Part shown: piece after piece, positions 60,401 to 64,000 of the stretch
Position numbering within the stretch: position 1 is the stretch's first letter
Layout: every line of letters starts with the position of its first letter
NCBI GenBank assembly: GCA_029747015.1
Contig: JAKOGI010000540.1
Location: forward strand, 64,501 to 128,500
Direction: 5' to 3'
DNA: 64,000 nucleotides
DNA from: Carnegiea gigantea
Lineage: Eukaryota > Streptophyta > Magnoliopsida > Caryophyllales > Cactaceae
Made by a program: the position numbers and the translations under genes
Notes under the pieces: model-generated
The model's database searches: none
Told to the model about the DNA's origin: nothing
Seen by the model: only the letters and a program-made list of their open reading frames with translations

Positions 60401-61498
60401 TTAAGCATCTCACACAAGTTAGTTGGATAGACAAGGCACAAATCACGTATTATACCACATAGCCTATAGATGGGAATTAGTGAAATTCTCCATCGTTCAG
60501 AAAGAAGAAAGAAAGATCTATGTGCATATCCTGTGCTTATTTTATGAATGAGTGTTTGGATGAAATTTCATGTAAGGCATGACTACGTACCTGTAATGAA
60601 CCAAACATTTAAGTTTTAAATGTGCATAACCTATGAAAGAAATTTCAGTGCATAGTTCTTTTTGCTTGCTTACGTACCTGAGCACTTGCTAGTGAGGAAA
60701 TTTGGTCATTTAGGGACCTAGAATTGAGTTAGAGTGGCTAGGATGAAATCTATGGGTAATAATCCGTCCTTAGGGACTATGAATGCCTAATATGATAATA
60801 ATACATTAATGTGTGATACGTGACTATTAAAGGTATTACTGCCTACAATGGTTTTGGTTTTAAGGAGTTTGGAAATACTCATTGAGCATGTGGTTGCTGA
60901 TTCCATTACTCTTTTCCCTTTTTCCACAGGTTTTCTTTGTGATAGGTAGAAGTCGATTCAGTTATGCCGAAATGAAAGTTCACCCTTGCTTAAAGGGGAG
61001 TCAAGTGTGGCCACAGAGGAGTGGTCTTGCTGTTTAATGATGGTACAGAATGTATTCTTAGTTTATAATGTCTATAAATAAGTATTTTAGTTCATGTAGT
61101 GCATTCGGTTTAGGAGTTGCCCTGTATGGCCATGTGAGTCAACCATTTAATTTGTCAGTTGTCTTTTTAGCTGAAGTTAGTTACGTTTTGGGATGTAAAC
61201 CCTAGTACTCTGGTTGTATGAACTATTGAGTTATATCTTTCCTTTCTCCTTTATTAATGAACTATATTGTTTGATGTACTCCGAGCGAGTTGCTTGTTGA
61301 GTTATGAACTCCGGCATGCAGCCATTGAGCTTATTTTAGAATTTTTTATATTTCTATTCAATGCAAGGATTTATTGTAAGACTTTTAGCCTGTGAAATGA
61401 TCAGTTTTTAGGGGAAACTCTGCCTGTTTCGTCCCAGAAGTTAAGTAAGTTTCGAGAAAAACGTAACGCTCCTAGCCATAGGGGCTGGGGGTGTTACA
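57486..61498 (+). repeat. 3' LTR of the LARD element
   Basis: It is colinear with the 5' LTR and 157 bases shorter overall. The difference is partly a ~60-bp deletion at about 58971 and partly two fewer minisatellite units (four at 59826-59990). Its end is GGGGTGTTACA, followed by gtaaa. Frames at 57885-58142 and 58843-59157 are LTR text, not genes. Confidence 0.9.
59826..59990 (+). repeat. Four-copy minisatellite in the 3' LTR
   Basis: Four units of the ggacgcagtaaggcgtgagc type with alternating short and long linkers, homologous to 53278-53515. The reduced copy number shows expansion or contraction after, or during, the element's last replication. Confidence 0.9.
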
Positions 61499-61503
61499 GT
61501 AAA

Positions 61504-64000
61504 GTTGTTCATATATTAGGGATTCGAAAAGAATAAGGCATGACTTGCAAGAAGGTTTTCACATATCCCAAATAGAAATTAGATGCCCCTTTCAAAGTTA
61601 ACATTTCTATGGATATTTTGAACTGAGAACTCATAATCTATGTTATATAATAAGCCAAAGCCCTTATTAATGTATGATTTTTGACTTGCCTATTTTAGCC
61701 TTTCTTAGTAGCAAAGTAATAGGGCTAAATTAGTCATAAAGATATATTTTAACTTATCCTATTAAAAAATTTCATGCTATTGTGAAAAATAAAACAAAGA
61801 GAAAACTACCCACAATCGACAACATAACTGCACATCATTTGCCAAATTTTTAAAAAATTAAACTTAAAAAAATCTAACTACAATTGATACAAACTTAATT
61901 TGATCTTGGCAACTGCCTGACCCATTCCCACTCATTTATCCTTGACTTGATCGTTACATTTTACTCAACTCCATCAGCATATAAACATTTGAAAGCAAAC
62001 AATCCCCATTGCACAAATTCTTAATTGTTATGGTCCTTGCTCTATAGCTATCAAAATTGGAGAATTGTGCGTTGAAGGTGAAATCTATGAAATCAAGAAG
62101 AGAATTAACATCGGACCTCGACAATGGCTAGCTTCACATTCCCCCCCCCCCAAAAAAACCCTTTCGCTTCCACTTGAAGGGGTAGGAAATTGTTGCCCTT
62201 ATTTGAGATGGTGGCGGCGATGACTTCGATAATGCTAATAACAATGGTGATGATGGATACAACAGATGCCTTCACGTGCATATCATGACTGGCTCTTAAC
62301 TTTGCCCAAGCTTAACAAGTAAAGAACCTACCATGTTACTTCGATTTGTTCCCTCATCAACTACTACCCCTGCTACCTATCAACTAATGATAATGTTAAG
62401 TCAAAAGTTCGTTGATCCTAAAATACTGATATGAACACAGATGCCTTGGTACAATATAACCAGAGAAAATAAGGGAAATACAAAGCATGTTACAATCAAC
62501 CAAACATGTCACACTGCAAAGAAGTTTTTTTTTGGGGGTAACTCTATGAACACAAATGCAACTTAGCTAAGGCATTTGACCTTTACAATGTATCCTAAAA
62601 AGACTAGTGTCCATGTCCAGAAAATGCCATCGACAATAATAAATAGTTCATGCAGCTGGTTTGAAATCCCACAGAATAATGAAAATGGTGCCATACGATG
62701 AAAACCCACAGTGCTTGAGATTCTGTTCCACCTACTCCTTAGGGTAGACACTATTAGATATTCAGATTTAAACCGACCTTAGGTCTTGCATAGGCATAAC
62801 TGCACACGCACACGCACACGCACACGCACACACACACATACAAATGCACACATTCACTAAATATACACACCCAAAGACACGTAATGCTTGATGGTGGACA
62901 TCCAAGACTTGGGATACATACAAAATAGCGAGTGAAGCTCAACTTTGATAGACAACAATGCAAACAGAGTCCAGCATTATCCACATCTGCATACAGGAAT
63001 AGCAAAACAAGGCAAAGCTGGCATCACAAGGAGGTATCAACATCTTCTCCATCAGGGAACTATCAAGAATCAATACATGGGGAATTCACAGATATATTCA
63101 ATTGACTTAACCAAAATCTCATCTTAGGGCAGTTTTGGAGAAGCAAAGGCACTGCAGATATGAGGCCTGCAGGTGATACTCAAAAATAGATTCATTGATT
63201 CCCCTTTTCTAAGATAGGCAACTAGGTAAGAAAGATGGGTTCAATCTAATATCTCATGAGGCATTCATATCCACAAAAATCCCACCCACCCAAGGCGTTG
63301 TGAAATAATTTAAAAAACCATCAAAAACTTGAAATAGTTTTTATAATATGAACACGCCCTAAAAGAAAAGAAAAAATAAAGAGTATTTTGTCATCTATTA
63401 TGTACCATAAAAGAAATGTTTACTTGACTTCGCTGGACGTGTATTGTGGAGTATCCCATAAGTATCACCATTGATTTCACTTATTGTTGCTTCTCAGTCA
63501 TTAATATCTTAAAAATTTATAAAATGTAAAAAATTAACTTTTGACTTATGCACGTCCGTATTTCATAATTTCTACCCCCTCTCTATATTCATGTGGCACA
63601 TTATCTGTAAATTACGATGGCATAAAAGAATAAAATAGGAAAATAATATAACTTCTCTTAACACATCTCTTTGACTTTCTGTAACTCTATAACTGATGCA
63701 CGCTCACACTCTTCCCTCCCCACGCTCCAAGAAACTCCTCTGTGACCCTCTCCCCTCCTCCTCCTCTCTCCTTCCCTTTGCACCCCCCACCCAAAATTAA
63801 TGATATCTTTTTTTCGTTTTTAGCAATGACCAATTATGAAATGCAGTTTGTGCAAAAGCCCAAATAATGGCAAGGGTATACAAACTATAGCTTGATAACT
63901 TCCTGAATTTTTGTAGTTTTAGTCATTTTTTAATTACCAGGTTTAGTTTCGATGTTGATCTTGGGGTCTACAAAGAACTAGAGTAAATTGGAGCCAAAGT
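61504..64000. other. AT-rich flank, nothing recognised apart from simple repeats
   Basis: It contains C11-A7 at 62141-62158, a CA/CG run at 62802-62839, and a pyrimidine-rich tract at about 63690-63790 that could be a leader of a gene beyond the window. Short frames have no motifs. Confidence 0.45.
62802..62839 (+). repeat. (CACACG)n / (CA)n microsatellite
   Basis: Repeated cacacg units grade into a pure CA run. The antisense 83-codon frame across it is a repeat artefact. Confidence 0.9.

Larger units (their letters stand above)
50860..61498 (+). mobile_element. LARD-like non-autonomous LTR retrotransposon, complete
   Basis: The 10.6-kb element has LTRs of 4,170 (50860-55029) and 4,013 bases (57486-61498), both beginning TGTAAGACC and ending GGGGGTGTTACA. 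It has a perfect initiator-Met-tRNA primer site and a purine tract, and is flanked by gtaag (50855-50859) and gtaaa (61499-61503), a 5-bp duplication with one change. The 2,456-base interior has no gag, protease, reverse transcriptase or integrase, and its longest frame is 91 codons. Very long LTRs around a short non-coding core define LARD elements. The TTTTGAGGACGAAATTC sequence before the PPT is typical of Gypsy chromovirus relatives, so a Gypsy partner probably mobilised it. By eye the LTRs differ at many positions, so it is not a very recent insertion. Confidence 0.93.

Noticed and set aside
1..64000. tRNA, rRNA or snRNA genes
   Set aside because: No segment with convincing cloverleaf boxes or conserved RNA sequence was found by eye; the only tRNA-like boxes (near 3500) sit in a transposon and lack a full fold.

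Overview
The window looks like nuclear DNA from a eudicot plant with a repeat-rich genome. The evidence is long AT-rich GT-AG introns, plant-type Ty1/Copia and Ty3/Gypsy retrotransposons with initiator-Met-tRNA primer sites, hAT and MITE elements with target-site duplications, a FAR1/Mutator-type transposase relic, and gene fragments of plant-specific families (CLASSY, BET1/BS14 SNARE, FAR1, plant cyclopropane synthase). I see no bacterial, organellar or viral gene context.

Layout. 0-3.1 kb: a decayed Copia reverse transcriptase/RNase H, split by an antisense 1.9-kb Gypsy-type solo LTR. 3.3-5.2 kb: a 1.07-kb hAT-like element next to, and possibly splitting, a tetratricopeptide pseudogene. 7.1-7.6 kb: a MITE. 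8.4-22.2 kb, minus strand: the one gene that reads as intact, a nine-coding-exon sugar-phosphate/nucleotide-sugar translocator of about 374 residues (KD subgroup). Its 13.8-kb span is mostly introns filled with MITEs, a solo LTR, a non-autonomous LTR element carrying a captured RRM domain, two hAT elements, tandem duplications and a partial duplicate of its own fifth coding exon. 23.0-23.7 kb: another hAT element. 24.1-30.0 kb: six head-to-tail copies of a ~1.1-kb unit, each with one exon of a BET1-like Qc-SNARE; the last four form a two-unit higher-order repeat.

32.3-32.9 kb: a CLASSY-type SNF2 helicase pseudogene fragment. 35.9-39.9 kb: two tandem, decayed Ulp1-like cysteine protease gene relics. 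40.5 kb, minus strand: one clean exon of a cyclopropane-fatty-acid synthase. 46.3-49.0 kb, minus strand: a FAR1-type transposase pseudogene with DNA-binding, MULE, SWIM and zinc-knuckle parts. The Ulp1 relics and FAR1 relic are convergent and may be remains of one large Mutator-like element. 50.86-61.50 kb: a complete LARD-like element with LTRs of 4.17 and 4.01 kb, PBS, PPT, a 5-bp target duplication and a 2.46-kb interior with no recognisable gag or pol. The remaining stretches (5.2-7.1, 30.0-32.3, 32.9-35.5, 40.6-46.3, 49-50.9 and 61.5-64 kb) are AT-rich with nothing I can name.

Functionally, only the translocator looks like a working cellular gene. The rest is transposable elements and gene fragments in various states of decay. 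The strongest candidates for something unusual are the SNARE-exon higher-order array, the RRM-carrying LTR element and the duplicated translocator exon.
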